This document shows positions 27,363-35,267 of a stretch of 64,000 nucleotides of DNA, piece after piece (positions within the stretch are counted from its first letter, which is position 1; every line of letters starts with the position of its first letter). Under the pieces are notes generated by a model. It did no database searches. It worked only from the letters and a program-made list of their open reading frames with translations, and had not been told where the DNA came from. Source of the DNA: an uncultured Chitinophaga sp. (lineage in GTDB: Bacteria > Bacteroidota > Bacteroidia > Chitinophagales > Chitinophagaceae); NCBI RefSeq assembly GCF_902168175.1, contig NZ_CABHOU010000095.1:1-64000 (forward strand), given 5' to 3'. The position numbers and the translations under genes were made by a program.

Positions 27363-28355
27363 TTAGCTTACCCACTTTTGCGCATGCAAATACTCGGCGA
27401 TTTGCACCGCATTAGTGGCCGCACCTTTACGCAGGTTATCGGCTACTATCCACAGGTTCAATGTTTTAGGCTGCGACTCATCGCGGCGTATGCGACCTAC
27501 GAAAACTTCGTCCTTTTCATGCGCATCTTTAGGCATGGGGTACCTGCCAGCCGAAGGTTCATCTACCACGATAATTCCGGGAGCGGTTTCAAGGCTTTTA
27601 CGCACATCTGCCAACTCATATTCTTTATCAAATTCTATGTTAACTGATTCACTATGACCGCCCATTACAGGTATACGCACTGTTGTAGCAGTCACCTTAA
27701 TGTTATCGTCGCGCATAATTTTCTTTGTCTCCAGCACCATCTTCATTTCCTCTTTCGTATAACCATTGTCGAGGAATACATCGATTTGCGGTATAACGTT
27801 AAGATCAATGGTGTGTGCGTACGCCATAGCGCCACTAACACCATTACGTTCGTTCATCAATTGTTCTACTGCTTTAACTCCAGTACCTGTAACAGATTGG
27901 TAAGTAGATACTACCACGCGGCTGATGTTGTACAATTTATGCAGCGGGCTCAATACCAGCACCATCTGAATAGTAGAACAGTTAGGGTTCGCGATAATTT
28001 TATCTTCAGGTGTAAGTGCATTACCATTGATTTCGGGCACTACCAGTTTCTTGGTAGGGTCCATACGCCAGGCGGATGAGTTGTCGATTACAGTTATACC
28101 CGCTTCGGCAAATTTAGGCGCCCACTCCAGGGAGGTGCTACCACCGGCAGAAAACAGCGCAATGGCCGGCTTCATGGAAATAGCGGTATCGGCATTCACC
28201 ACCTTGTATGGCTTGCCCTTAAATGTTACTTCCTTACCTACCGATTTCTCGGACGCTACAGGAATAAGTTCGGTTACCGGGAAATTTCTTTCCTCGAGCA
28301 CTTGCAACATTTTGGAGCCTACCAGACCGGTTGCTCCTACTACGGCTACTTTCAT
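27363..28355 (-). CDS. asd: aspartate-semialdehyde dehydrogenase
   Basis: 330 residues from the ATG at 28355 (MKVAVVGATGLVG, the NADP-binding loop); a TTG 14 codons upstream adds nothing conserved. The catalytic Cys lies in ANPNCSTIQM, and GGHSESVNIEF and the SAGRYPMPKDA region are also typical. It reduces aspartyl phosphate to aspartate semialdehyde for lysine, methionine and threonine and for diaminopimelate in the cell wall. A minus-strand box TAATTTTG at 28386-28393 is its likely promoter. Confidence 0.97.
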   Translation of the reverse strand: MKVAVVGATGLVGSKMLQVLEERNFPVTELIPVASEKSVGKEVTFKGKPYKVVNADTAISMKPAIALFSAGGSTSLEWAPKFAEAGITVIDNSSAWRMDPTKKLVVPEINGNALTPEDKIIANPNCSTIQMVLVLSPLHKLYNISRVVVSTYQSVTGTGVKAVEQLMNERNGVSGAMAYAHTIDLNVIPQIDVFLDNGYTKEEMKMVLETKKIMRDDNIKVTATTVRIPVMGGHSESVNIEFDKEYELADVRKSLETAPGIIVVDEPSAGRYPMPKDAHEKDEVFVGRIRRDESQPKTLNLWIVADNLRKGAATNAVQIAEYLHAQKWVS

Positions 28356-28385
28356 TGTTTTTTTATTGTTTTTTAATAAGGAGTC

Positions 28386-28393
28386 CAAAATTA
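28386..28393 (-). promoter_or_regulatory. -7 box TAATTTTG of asd
   Basis: Matches TAnnTTTG on the minus strand, 30 nt before the asd ATG. Confidence 0.5.
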
Positions 28394-28475
28394 ACACTTC
28401 GACGCTTCATTTTTACGAAGTTTTTTTCAGGCTGATTGTAAGGATTGTTTTAACTTCATTTAAAACCAACAAGTT

Positions 28476-31028
28476 ATGTTAACCCGTATTGTTTGTGCGC
28501 TGCTTTGCGCACCCCTATTGGCCAATGGCCAGTTTTCTGAGTATTTTGATGCGCCCTCTGTAAAAGAGCTTCCTGCCTGGAAGGGGACCGACAGCGCCTG
28601 GAACTTAAGCAATGGTGTGCTGCAATCGGCCAGTACCCGTGCTAATACTGCGTTTTACTTGAGCCGGCCAGTAACTTTACCAGCCGCCGCACAATGGGAA
28701 TGGTGGATGAAACTGGACTTTAATACATCGTCCACCAACTATACAGATGTTTACCTGGCAGGCGATGCAGCGGACCTTACCGCGGCTTCAGGGATTTTCG
28801 TGCGTATAGGTAACACCGCCGACGAAGTATCGCTCTACCGAAAATCGCCCAATGCTGCTCCTGTCAAGCTTATAGATGGCCGCGACGGTACCACCAATCT
28901 ATCTTCCTCCACGCTGAATATACGTGTTACATACGCCAACGGCGAATGGCAACTGTTTACAAAGCTGGGCGACGGTGGTTATACAAGAGAAGGTAAGGCT
29001 GCGGATACCGTTACGCTTGCTGATAGCTATTTTGGACTACTCGTACGCCAATCTACTACAACGTTTTGGTCAAAGCATTATTTCGATAATGTTATCTGCG
29101 GCGTCTTTCAGCGCGATATTACCGCGCCAACGCTCGTTCAGCTTGAGGTTAGAGATGCACAACATATTTTCGTGTTATTTTCTGAAAGCATCGACAGTGT
29201 GGGAATTAATAATTTCTTCGCTTCAAATGGCGCAGGTAATCCCCCGAGGGTGGAACGCGACAAAGAGGTGCCGGCGGCGTACCACTTATATTATGAAATA
29301 CCTTTTATGTCGGGCCAGCCTTTTAATTTTCATATAAAGGGGGTGATGGATGAAGCCGGCAACCAGATGACGGATGTTGATTCGAGCCTGGTGTATTACC
29401 TGCCGCAACGATACGATGTAGTCATCCACGAAATATTCGCCGACCCCTCGCCCGTAATAGGATTACCCGCCTACGAATTCCTGGAGTTACACAACCGCTC
29501 CGCGTTCCCGGTGAATGTTGGAGGATGGACGGTTCAAACGGGCAGCGGAAATGCAAAACTGCCTTCCTTTTGGTTGAAGCCGGATAGCTGTGTAATTCTT
29601 TGTGCTGCTGCTGCGCAACCATATTACATGCCACATGGCATGGTGTTGTCGCCCGCAAATTTCCCTACGCTGACGAATGAAGCCGACCGGGTTGTGTTGT
29701 TCAATGCTGATGGCGCGGTTATCCATTCCGTGGAGTATTCGTCGGCATGGTACGGCAACTCGCTAAAACAAAATGGAGGATGGAGCCTGGAGATGATCGA
29801 TCTCGACGCGGCCTGCATTGGTGCTGCGAACTGGAAGGCATCCGTTGCAACGATGGGGGGTAGCCCCGGCAAAGCCAATTCTGTGGTGGGGCAGGCAACG
29901 CAGGAGGGACCTGTGCTAACGCATCTCACTACGATCGATAGCTCACATGTTCGCCTGCATTTTTCCATGCCGCTCAACAGTGTTAATGGCAATAATTTCC
30001 TGCTTGCGCCTGGTAACCTGCCAACAACAGTTATGCTCGAGCCTCCGATGTTTCAGCAGGTAACACTGCAACTGCCGTTTCCAATGGTTGCCGGCCAGCT
30101 TTACAGTATCAGATCAGCAGAGGTGATGAGCTGTAACGAAGTAACCGCATCAACCCCGGAAATCAACTTTGGCCTGCCGGGAACACCGGCCTTCGGAGAT
30201 TTATTGATCAGTGAGACCCTGTTTAACCCTCCGGCCACCGCATCCGATTTCGTGGAGATTTACAACCGCAGTAACAAAGTGATTGACCTTTCGGGCTTAT
30301 ACCTGGCCAATCGTAAAAGCGATGGCGCGCTGGATAATATTACCCGCCTCACATTAAGCGGCAGGCAACTGTTACCGGCCAACTACAGTGCCTTCACCGA
30401 ACAGCGTGATGCCCTGTGCCGCCACTACGCCTGTAAAGCGTTTGCCAGTTTGCTCGAAACGCCACCTCTGCCATCTTTTCCCAATGCGGAAGGCTCGGTA
30501 GTACTGCTGGACGCACAGGGCAACGTGATAGACGAAGTCCGTTATTCGGAGAAGCAACACTTCGCCCTTATCAAAAATCCAAAAGGTATATCGCTCGAAC
30601 GGACCACTTTTGCCGATATGGCCATCTGGCACTCCGCCTCTTCGTCCGCAGGCTACGCCACGCCGGGTTACGTTAACTCGCAACTGGAAAATACGCCCGC
30701 ACTTAAAGGCACCCTTACGGCCTACCCTGAAGTTTTTTCGCCCGACAACGATGGCCGCGATGATCTGGCGTTTATCGGTTATAATTTTACGTCGCCGGGC
30801 AAAGTGGCCAATATCACCATTTTCGATGCCGGGGGAAGACCAGTGAAGGCGCTGGCGCGTAACCAGTTGCTCGGAAATACAGGCAAACTTAGCTGGGACG
30901 GACTTTCGGACTCCAGGCAACCATTGCGCCCAGGCATATACATCGTTTATGCTGAGGTGTTCGACCTTGGGGGAAAGGTAGATAAGTGGAAACTCCCTCT
31001 CGTACTGGCGGGCAACATGGGCCGGTAG
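28476..31028 (+). CDS. lamin-tail-domain surface protein with T9SS-type C-terminal domain
   Basis: 850 residues with a signal peptide (ending ANGQ). Order: a concanavalin-like beta domain (about 20-215), a Big_5-like Ig domain (215-310), a first lamin-tail domain (about 313-450; VVIHEIFADPSPVIGLPAYE, EFLELHNRS), a second Ig-like domain (485-570), a second lamin-tail domain (573-715; LLISETLFNPPATASDFVEI) and a FlgD/gliding-type C-terminal domain (VFSPDNDGRDDLAF, WDGLSDSRQPLRPGIYIVYA). Lamin-tail domains occur in many secreted bacterial proteins, often bound to nuclease or phosphatase modules; no catalytic domain is present here. A surface-attached, binding-only role is inferred. Confidence 0.85.
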   Translation: MLTRIVCALLCAPLLANGQFSEYFDAPSVKELPAWKGTDSAWNLSNGVLQSASTRANTAFYLSRPVTLPAAAQWEWWMKLDFNTSSTNYTDVYLAGDAADLTAASGIFVRIGNTADEVSLYRKSPNAAPVKLIDGRDGTTNLSSSTLNIRVTYANGEWQLFTKLGDGGYTREGKAADTVTLADSYFGLLVRQSTTTFWSKHYFDNVICGVFQRDITAPTLVQLEVRDAQHIFVLFSESIDSVGINNFFASNGAGNPPRVERDKEVPAAYHLYYEIPFMSGQPFNFHIKGVMDEAGNQMTDVDSSLVYYLPQRYDVVIHEIFADPSPVIGLPAYEFLELHNRSAFPVNVGGWTVQTGSGNAKLPSFWLKPDSCVILCAAAAQPYYMPHGMVLSPANFPTLTNEADRVVLFNADGAVIHSVEYSSAWYGNSLKQNGGWSLEMIDLDAACIGAANWKASVATMGGSPGKANSVVGQATQEGPVLTHLTTIDSSHVRLHFSMPLNSVNGNNFLLAPGNLPTTVMLEPPMFQQVTLQLPFPMVAGQLYSIRSAEVMSCNEVTASTPEINFGLPGTPAFGDLLISETLFNPPATASDFVEIYNRSNKVIDLSGLYLANRKSDGALDNITRLTLSGRQLLPANYSAFTEQRDALCRHYACKAFASLLETPPLPSFPNAEGSVVLLDAQGNVIDEVRYSEKQHFALIKNPKGISLERTTFADMAIWHSASSSAGYATPGYVNSQLENTPALKGTLTAYPEVFSPDNDGRDDLAFIGYNFTSPGKVANITIFDAGGRPVKALARNQLLGNTGKLSWDGLSDSRQPLRPGIYIVYAEVFDLGGKVDKWKLPLVLAGNMGR

Positions 31029-31409
31029 AACAGGAACGAGTCCCCGATAGTCTGTATGACTTTGTGGGAAATGGTAAAAAGGTGGAAGCGCTCGCCGGGA
31101 TTGGCTGGCTAGTTGAAGCATGTCTAAACCGTAAGAAGGCGAACATTAACCGGCAGCTTAGACGGTAAAAGGGAGACATTTGCCAGTACGACCGCCAGGA
31201 AGTTGTTTAAAAATCACCCTAAAAATCCCTTCCCGGGAACATAAATAGGTTTATTTTGCGCCCCCCGGCCGGGCCGGTCAGGTAGCGATTTGTCTTATAA
31301 TCCTTTACTGTATTGGGTTTGAGAGGAGTTCGCCGGTCTGGCAGGCAGAATTAAAATTTGCGGGCGGGCTATCTATTGGTAATTTTTTATATTTGCCCTT
31401 CTTAAAAAA
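31029..31409. other. 381-bp intergenic region before the DUF5606 gene
   Basis: No coding sequence. It contains a very GC-rich patch (31261-31280, CCCCCCGGCCGGGCCGG) and the promoter box at 31388-31395. Confidence 0.4.
31388..31395 (+). promoter_or_regulatory. -7 box TATATTTG of the DUF5606 gene
   Basis: Perfect TAnnTTTG, 14 nt before the ATG at 31410, implying a very short leader. Confidence 0.55.
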
Positions 31410-32057
31410 ATGAACATGCAGTACAGAGAAATTGTCGCAGTGACCGGTTTAGGTGGTTTATTCCAGTTGGTAGCCAGCAAACAGGACGGCGCTATTGTTA
31501 GGTCGCTCGAAGATAAAAGCACACGCTTCGTGTCTTCCCGCGTCCACAACTTTACCCCCTTGGAAAGCATCGAGGTATTTACTACAGGCGATAATGTAAA
31601 CCTGGCCCTGGTATTTAAAGCCATGCAGGAAAACGAATCGCAGGCTGCGCCCATCGAACCTAAATCTGACAATAATAGCATCAAGGCTTACTTTAAAAGT
31701 GTTTTCCCCGAATTTGACGAGGAGCGCGTATATGTAAGCGATATGAAGAAAATGCTGAAATGGTACGGCATCCTGAAGCAGAACGAACTGCTGAAGTTTG
31801 ACGAGATCCTGGCGGAAGAAGGTGAAGAAGTAGCTGTGGAAGAAGCTGCACCAGCAGCGGAAGTAGCAGAAGAAGCGAAACCTAAAGCCAAAGCGAAAGC
31901 TAAAAAAGCTGCCGCTGATGTTGAAGGTGAAGTAGCAGAAGGCGCCGAAGAAAAACCTAAGAAAGCAAAAGCTCCTAAGAAAGTAGCTGCAGAAGGTGCG
32001 GAAGGCGAAGAAGCTCCTAAAGCTAAAAAAGCAACAAAGAAAAAAGCGGAAGAATAG
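31410..32057 (+). CDS. DUF5606 domain protein with Lys/Ala/Glu-rich tail
   Basis: 215 residues. The N-terminal 135 form a compact conserved domain (YREIVAVTGLGGLFQLVASK, IKAYFKSVFPEFDEERVYVSD) matching what I know as DUF5606 in Bacteroidota. The last 80 residues are low complexity, alternating acidic (EGEVAEGAEE) and basic (KPKKAKAPKK) blocks like a histone H1 tail. Function is not established; the tail would suit binding of nucleic acid or ribosomes (inference). A second ATG two codons in is possible. Monocistronic with its own terminator. Confidence 0.85.
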   Translation: MNMQYREIVAVTGLGGLFQLVASKQDGAIVRSLEDKSTRFVSSRVHNFTPLESIEVFTTGDNVNLALVFKAMQENESQAAPIEPKSDNNSIKAYFKSVFPEFDEERVYVSDMKKMLKWYGILKQNELLKFDEILAEEGEEVAVEEAAPAAEVAEEAKPKAKAKAKKAAADVEGEVAEGAEEKPKKAKAPKKVAAEGAEGEEAPKAKKATKKKAEE

Positions 32058-32079
32058 TCCGATTTTTTAAGTCATATTT

Positions 32080-32136
32080 GAAGTTCCGGGCTTCCCTTCT
32101 GCAATTGCTGAAGGAAAGGCCGGAACTTTCTTTTTT
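32080..32136 (+). terminator. intrinsic terminator after the DUF5606 gene
   Basis: AAGTTCCGG pairs with CCGGAACTT, with an inner stem CCTTC/GAAGG, followed by TCTTTTTT. Confidence 0.85.
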
Positions 32137-32155
32137 ACCCTAAAACAAGCACGAA

Positions 32156-33874
32156 ATGGCGAATGCACAAATAGAGAAATTGCCGCGGCACTTCCTGCCC
32201 GAGAATTTTGAGGTAACAAGCTGGGACGTTTTGCATCCTTTTTTCGAGGAACTGAATGAACGCCCGCTTACGGACGTTAAAGCGCTGGAACAATGGCTGC
32301 GCCATATGAGTGAGCTTGAAGCGGTAATAAGTGAAGATGCCTGCTGGCGCCAGATCAAAATGACCTGCGACACCACTGATAAAACACTGGAAGACGCGTT
32401 CACCTACTTTTGCATGGAAATACAGCCGAAGCTGCAACCCTATGCAGATGCCCTGAACCGTAAACTGCTCGCCTGCGAGTTCACCAAACAGTTGGACCAG
32501 CAACTGTATTTCACCTACCTGCGCAATGTAGATAAACAGGTGAAGTTGTTCAATGAACAAAACATTCCAATACAGGCCGAACTGAGCGTGATGGCCCAAC
32601 AGTACGGGGTGATCAATGGTAAAATGACCATCGAACTGGAAGGAAAGGAATATACCTTACAGCAGGCCGCCAAGTTCCTGGAAAGCAGCGACAGGGGTAA
32701 ACGTGAAGATGTATTCCGTAAAACGGCGGAACGCCGCCTGCAGGACAAGGACAAGCTGGACCAGCTATACACTTCCCTGGTGGTTAAGCGCGACGAAGTA
32801 GCTAAAAACGCAGGCTTCGAAAACTACCGCGACTACAAATTTGAAGAGTTGGGCCGGTTCGAATACACGAAAGAAGATTGCTTCCGCTTTCACACGGCCA
32901 TTAAAGAGCATATACTGCCAATCGTTACGCAGGTGCTGGAAAAACAAAAGGAGAAACTGGGTGTAGACCCGCTGCGTCCATGGGATACAGAGGCGGAGCC
33001 AATGGGCATCAAGCCGCTGGAGCCTTTTGCTACGGGCGAGGATTTAATTAACCGCTCCATCGAATGTTTCGACAGGTTGCGTCCTTTCTTCGGCGATTGC
33101 CTAAGGGTGATGAAAAAGATGGGTCGCCTGGACCTGGAAAGCCGTATTGGTAAAGCTCCGGGCGGATACAACTGCCCGCTGGCCGAAACGGGTGTGCCGT
33201 TCATCTTTATGAACGCTGCCGGACAAATGAAAGATCTGATTACGATGGTACACGAAGGTGGCCACGCTATTCATTCGTTCCTGAGCCACGAGCTGCCGTT
33301 GAGCGCGTTTAAAGAGTACCCCATGGAAATTGCGGAAGTAGCCAGCATGAGTATGGAGCTGATCAGTATGGACCATTGGGATATCTTCTTCAGCAACCCG
33401 GAGGAACTGATACGCGCCAAACAGCAACAGCTCAAACGTTCCATCACCATCTTCCCATGGATTGCAACGATCGATAAGTTCCAGCACTGGGTGTACGAAC
33501 ACCCGCAGCATACCGTGGAAGAACGCACGGCGAAGTGGGTAGAGATACTGAACGAGTTTTCCGGCGATGTGGTTGACTGGAGCGGTTTGGAGGCACATCG
33601 CGCCATTAGCTGGCAGAAGCAGCTGCATCTTTTTGAAGTACCGTTCTATTATATCGAGTACGGTATTGCACAACTGGGTGCGATCGCTATGTGGAAACAG
33701 TATAAGGAAAATCCACAGCAGGCGCTGGATAATTACGAAAAGGCTCTTAGCCTGGGTTATACAAAAACGCTGCGTGATTTATATACCGCCGCAGGTATAC
33801 GGTTCGACTTCTCTCCGGATTATGTGAAGGAGCTGGCCGATTTTGTACAAAAAGAAATAGCCGCATTAGGATAA
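32156..33874 (+). CDS. M3 family oligoendopeptidase
   Basis: 572 residues, the usual size for M3 oligoendopeptidase F-like enzymes. The zinc motif HEGGH lies at about 366-370 (MVHEGGHAIHSFL), with the third ligand Glu probably in EIAEVASMSMELI about 25 residues on. The substrate-facing end IEYGIAQLGAIAMWK is also typical. There is no signal peptide, so it probably trims peptides in the cytoplasm. Single-gene unit between two terminators. Confidence 0.95.
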   Translation: MANAQIEKLPRHFLPENFEVTSWDVLHPFFEELNERPLTDVKALEQWLRHMSELEAVISEDACWRQIKMTCDTTDKTLEDAFTYFCMEIQPKLQPYADALNRKLLACEFTKQLDQQLYFTYLRNVDKQVKLFNEQNIPIQAELSVMAQQYGVINGKMTIELEGKEYTLQQAAKFLESSDRGKREDVFRKTAERRLQDKDKLDQLYTSLVVKRDEVAKNAGFENYRDYKFEELGRFEYTKEDCFRFHTAIKEHILPIVTQVLEKQKEKLGVDPLRPWDTEAEPMGIKPLEPFATGEDLINRSIECFDRLRPFFGDCLRVMKKMGRLDLESRIGKAPGGYNCPLAETGVPFIFMNAAGQMKDLITMVHEGGHAIHSFLSHELPLSAFKEYPMEIAEVASMSMELISMDHWDIFFSNPEELIRAKQQQLKRSITIFPWIATIDKFQHWVYEHPQHTVEERTAKWVEILNEFSGDVVDWSGLEAHRAISWQKQLHLFEVPFYYIEYGIAQLGAIAMWKQYKENPQQALDNYEKALSLGYTKTLRDLYTAAGIRFDFSPDYVKELADFVQKEIAALG

Positions 33875-33879
33875 CAGAA

Positions 33880-33907
33880 AAGGGAGCGATCAGCTCCCTT
33901 TTTTTAT
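33880..33907. terminator. terminator between convergent peptidase and fur genes
   Basis: AAGGGAGC (33880-33887) pairs with GCTCCCTT (33893-33900), with TTTTTT after it on the plus strand. The hairpin sits between the M3 peptidase stop and the fur stop. Confidence 0.82.
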
Positions 33908-34332
33908 TTACACTCTTTACAAACCCCGCTAACCACTACTTCCACATTCTTGGCCGCAAAGCCATTTGGCAGTTGTATGGGCGGCACGTCCGTACCATCA
34001 AGGCAGGTTGTAGAGCCACAGTTGTCGCACTGAAAGTGGATGTGATGATCGTGGTGCTCGTGCTCTTTACAATCCGATTTGCAAAGGGCATAGCGAACGG
34101 AGGTATCGGTAGTAGGAATTTTGTGCACAATACCTTTGTCGAGAAAGGTTTGCAATGTGCGATAAATAGTAACACGGTCAAATGCTTTGCCATTCAGCTT
34201 TTCAAAGCTTGCATGCTCCAGCGCGCTTTTGCTTTGTAAAAACATTTCGAGCATTTTCGTTCGTGTTTCGGTAACGCTTAGTTTGTTTAGGCGTAACATC
34301 TGTTCTATACGTTCCTGTTGTTTCGCAGTCAT
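33904..34332 (-). CDS. Fur family metal-responsive regulator
   Basis: 142 residues. The winged helix includes FDRVTIYRTLQTFLDKGIVHKI; the dimerisation part has the metal-site stretch EHHDHHIHFQCDNCGSTTCL and a C-terminal VCKECK, giving two CxxC pairs for structural zinc. Fur, Zur and PerR cannot be told apart reliably here. It lies 12 bp after the SCO gene and is almost surely co-transcribed with it. Divergent to a TonB-dependent receptor, it is a candidate ligand of the TTAGAC palindromes in the intervening region, though those do not look like a classical Fur box. Confidence 0.93.
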   Translation of the reverse strand: MTAKQQERIEQMLRLNKLSVTETRTKMLEMFLQSKSALEHASFEKLNGKAFDRVTIYRTLQTFLDKGIVHKIPTTDTSVRYALCKSDCKEHEHHDHHIHFQCDNCGSTTCLDGTDVPPIQLPNGFAAKNVEVVVSGVCKECK

Positions 34333-34344
34333 GGTAACGGTAGG

Positions 34345-34971
34345 TTATTCGTGTATTAAACGGTCGATGTCGGTATTTAACTTCTCGATATCTTTGGCTT
34401 TAGTGCCTTCGTACAGCCCGCGGATACGTCCTTCTTTATCCACCAGTGCAAACCATTGTGTATGCACAAAGTCTTCGGGACCGGTGTAGGTACCATCATC
34501 TACCAAATAGCTTTCGCGGGCCATTTTATACAATTCTCTTTTAGTGCCGGTTAAGAACCACCAGTTTTTGGAGTTGGCGCCATGTTTGGCGGCGTACTGC
34601 TTTAAAACGGCAATGCTATCTATCTCCGGGTCTACAGTATGAGATAAAATCAGGAAATTCGGGTTAGTTTTATACTTTTTATATACTTTTTCGAGGTTAG
34701 CGTTCATCTTAGGACAAATACCCGTACAGGTAGTAAAAAAATATTCCGCTACGTAAAATTTACCCATCACATCATCCTGTGTAATTGTTCTGCCATCCTG
34801 GTTAGTAAAGGAAAATGCCTTTATCTTATGGCCGGGCGTACCCAGCACGGGCAACCGCTCCCTCCCGAAATAAGTTCCCGTTTCACCTTTAATTACCATA
34901 GAGGCATACCCAAGGAACACCGCACTAAGCAGTACAAAAAACACTGTTATAAAAATCGTCCGCTTCGACAT
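34345..34971 (-). CDS. SCO1/SenC family protein (first copy)
   Basis: 208 residues from the ATG at 34971 (a TTG 10 codons upstream is less likely). An N-terminal membrane anchor (IFITVFFVLLSAVFLGYASMV) is followed by a thioredoxin fold with the copper-binding FFTTCTGICPKM (CxxxC) and the His in DFVHTQW. SCO proteins deliver copper to the CuA site of cytochrome oxidase or act as thiol reductases. It is first in the SCO-fur operon, away from the oxidase operon, which has its own SCO. Pairing with a Fur regulator suggests a metal-homeostasis role for this copy. Confidence 0.92.
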   Translation of the reverse strand: MSKRTIFITVFFVLLSAVFLGYASMVIKGETGTYFGRERLPVLGTPGHKIKAFSFTNQDGRTITQDDVMGKFYVAEYFFTTCTGICPKMNANLEKVYKKYKTNPNFLILSHTVDPEIDSIAVLKQYAAKHGANSKNWWFLTGTKRELYKMARESYLVDDGTYTGPEDFVHTQWFALVDKEGRIRGLYEGTKAKDIEKLNTDIDRLIHE

Positions 34972-34998
34972 ACCGATACTTGCTTTTGAATTAATACG

Positions 34999-35006
34999 CA
35001 AAGGTA
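34999..35006 (-). promoter_or_regulatory. -7 box TACCTTTG of the SCO-fur operon
   Basis: Perfect TAnnTTTG on the minus strand, 27 nt before the SCO ATG. Confidence 0.55.
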
Positions 35007-35042
35007 CTATAGAATACGCCTCTGCCCGTATTTTTTACCCCT

Positions 35043-35059
35043 GGTCTAAAAATTAGACC
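35043..35059. promoter_or_regulatory. inverted repeat GGTCTAA-AAA-TTAGACC, candidate operator
   Basis: A perfect 7-bp inverted repeat with a 3-bp spacer, about 37 bp upstream of the SCO -7 box. It shares the half-site TTAGAC with the palindrome before the divergent receptor gene. Confidence 0.55.
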
Positions 35060-35203
35060 TTTTGGATGCAACTCAGTGTCAAAATTACGAAATATGCACC
35101 GGTCGGGCAAATAGTCAATTATACAGGTAACTCCTTACTAACTAGGTTTTTAAAAGGGTTTGGGGGGATGGGACATAAGTGTAGGACAGCATTACGCCAC
35201 TCA

Positions 35204-35225
35204 ATATTTAGACTAGTCTAAATAT
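35204..35225. promoter_or_regulatory. 22-bp perfect palindrome, candidate operator of the TonB receptor
   Basis: ATATTTAGACT followed by its exact reverse complement. Its centre is about 50 bp before the expected start point of the receptor gene, just upstream of the -33 region. The core TTTAGACTAGTCTAAA resembles the operators of dimeric metalloregulators. Confidence 0.65.
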
Positions 35226-35253
35226 AAAGTTAGATGAGTAATTGATTTGGTTT

Positions 35254-35261
35254 TACATTTG
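35254..35261 (+). promoter_or_regulatory. -7 box TACATTTG of the TonB receptor gene
   Basis: Perfect TAnnTTTG, only 6 nt before the ATG at 35268, so the mRNA may be nearly leaderless. Confidence 0.55.
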
Positions 35262-35267
35262 AGCATC

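Noticed and set aside
35204..35225. Classical Fur box
   Set aside because: The palindrome core TTTAGACTAGTCTAAA does not resemble GATAATGATAATCATTATC-type sequence, so I left the regulator open.
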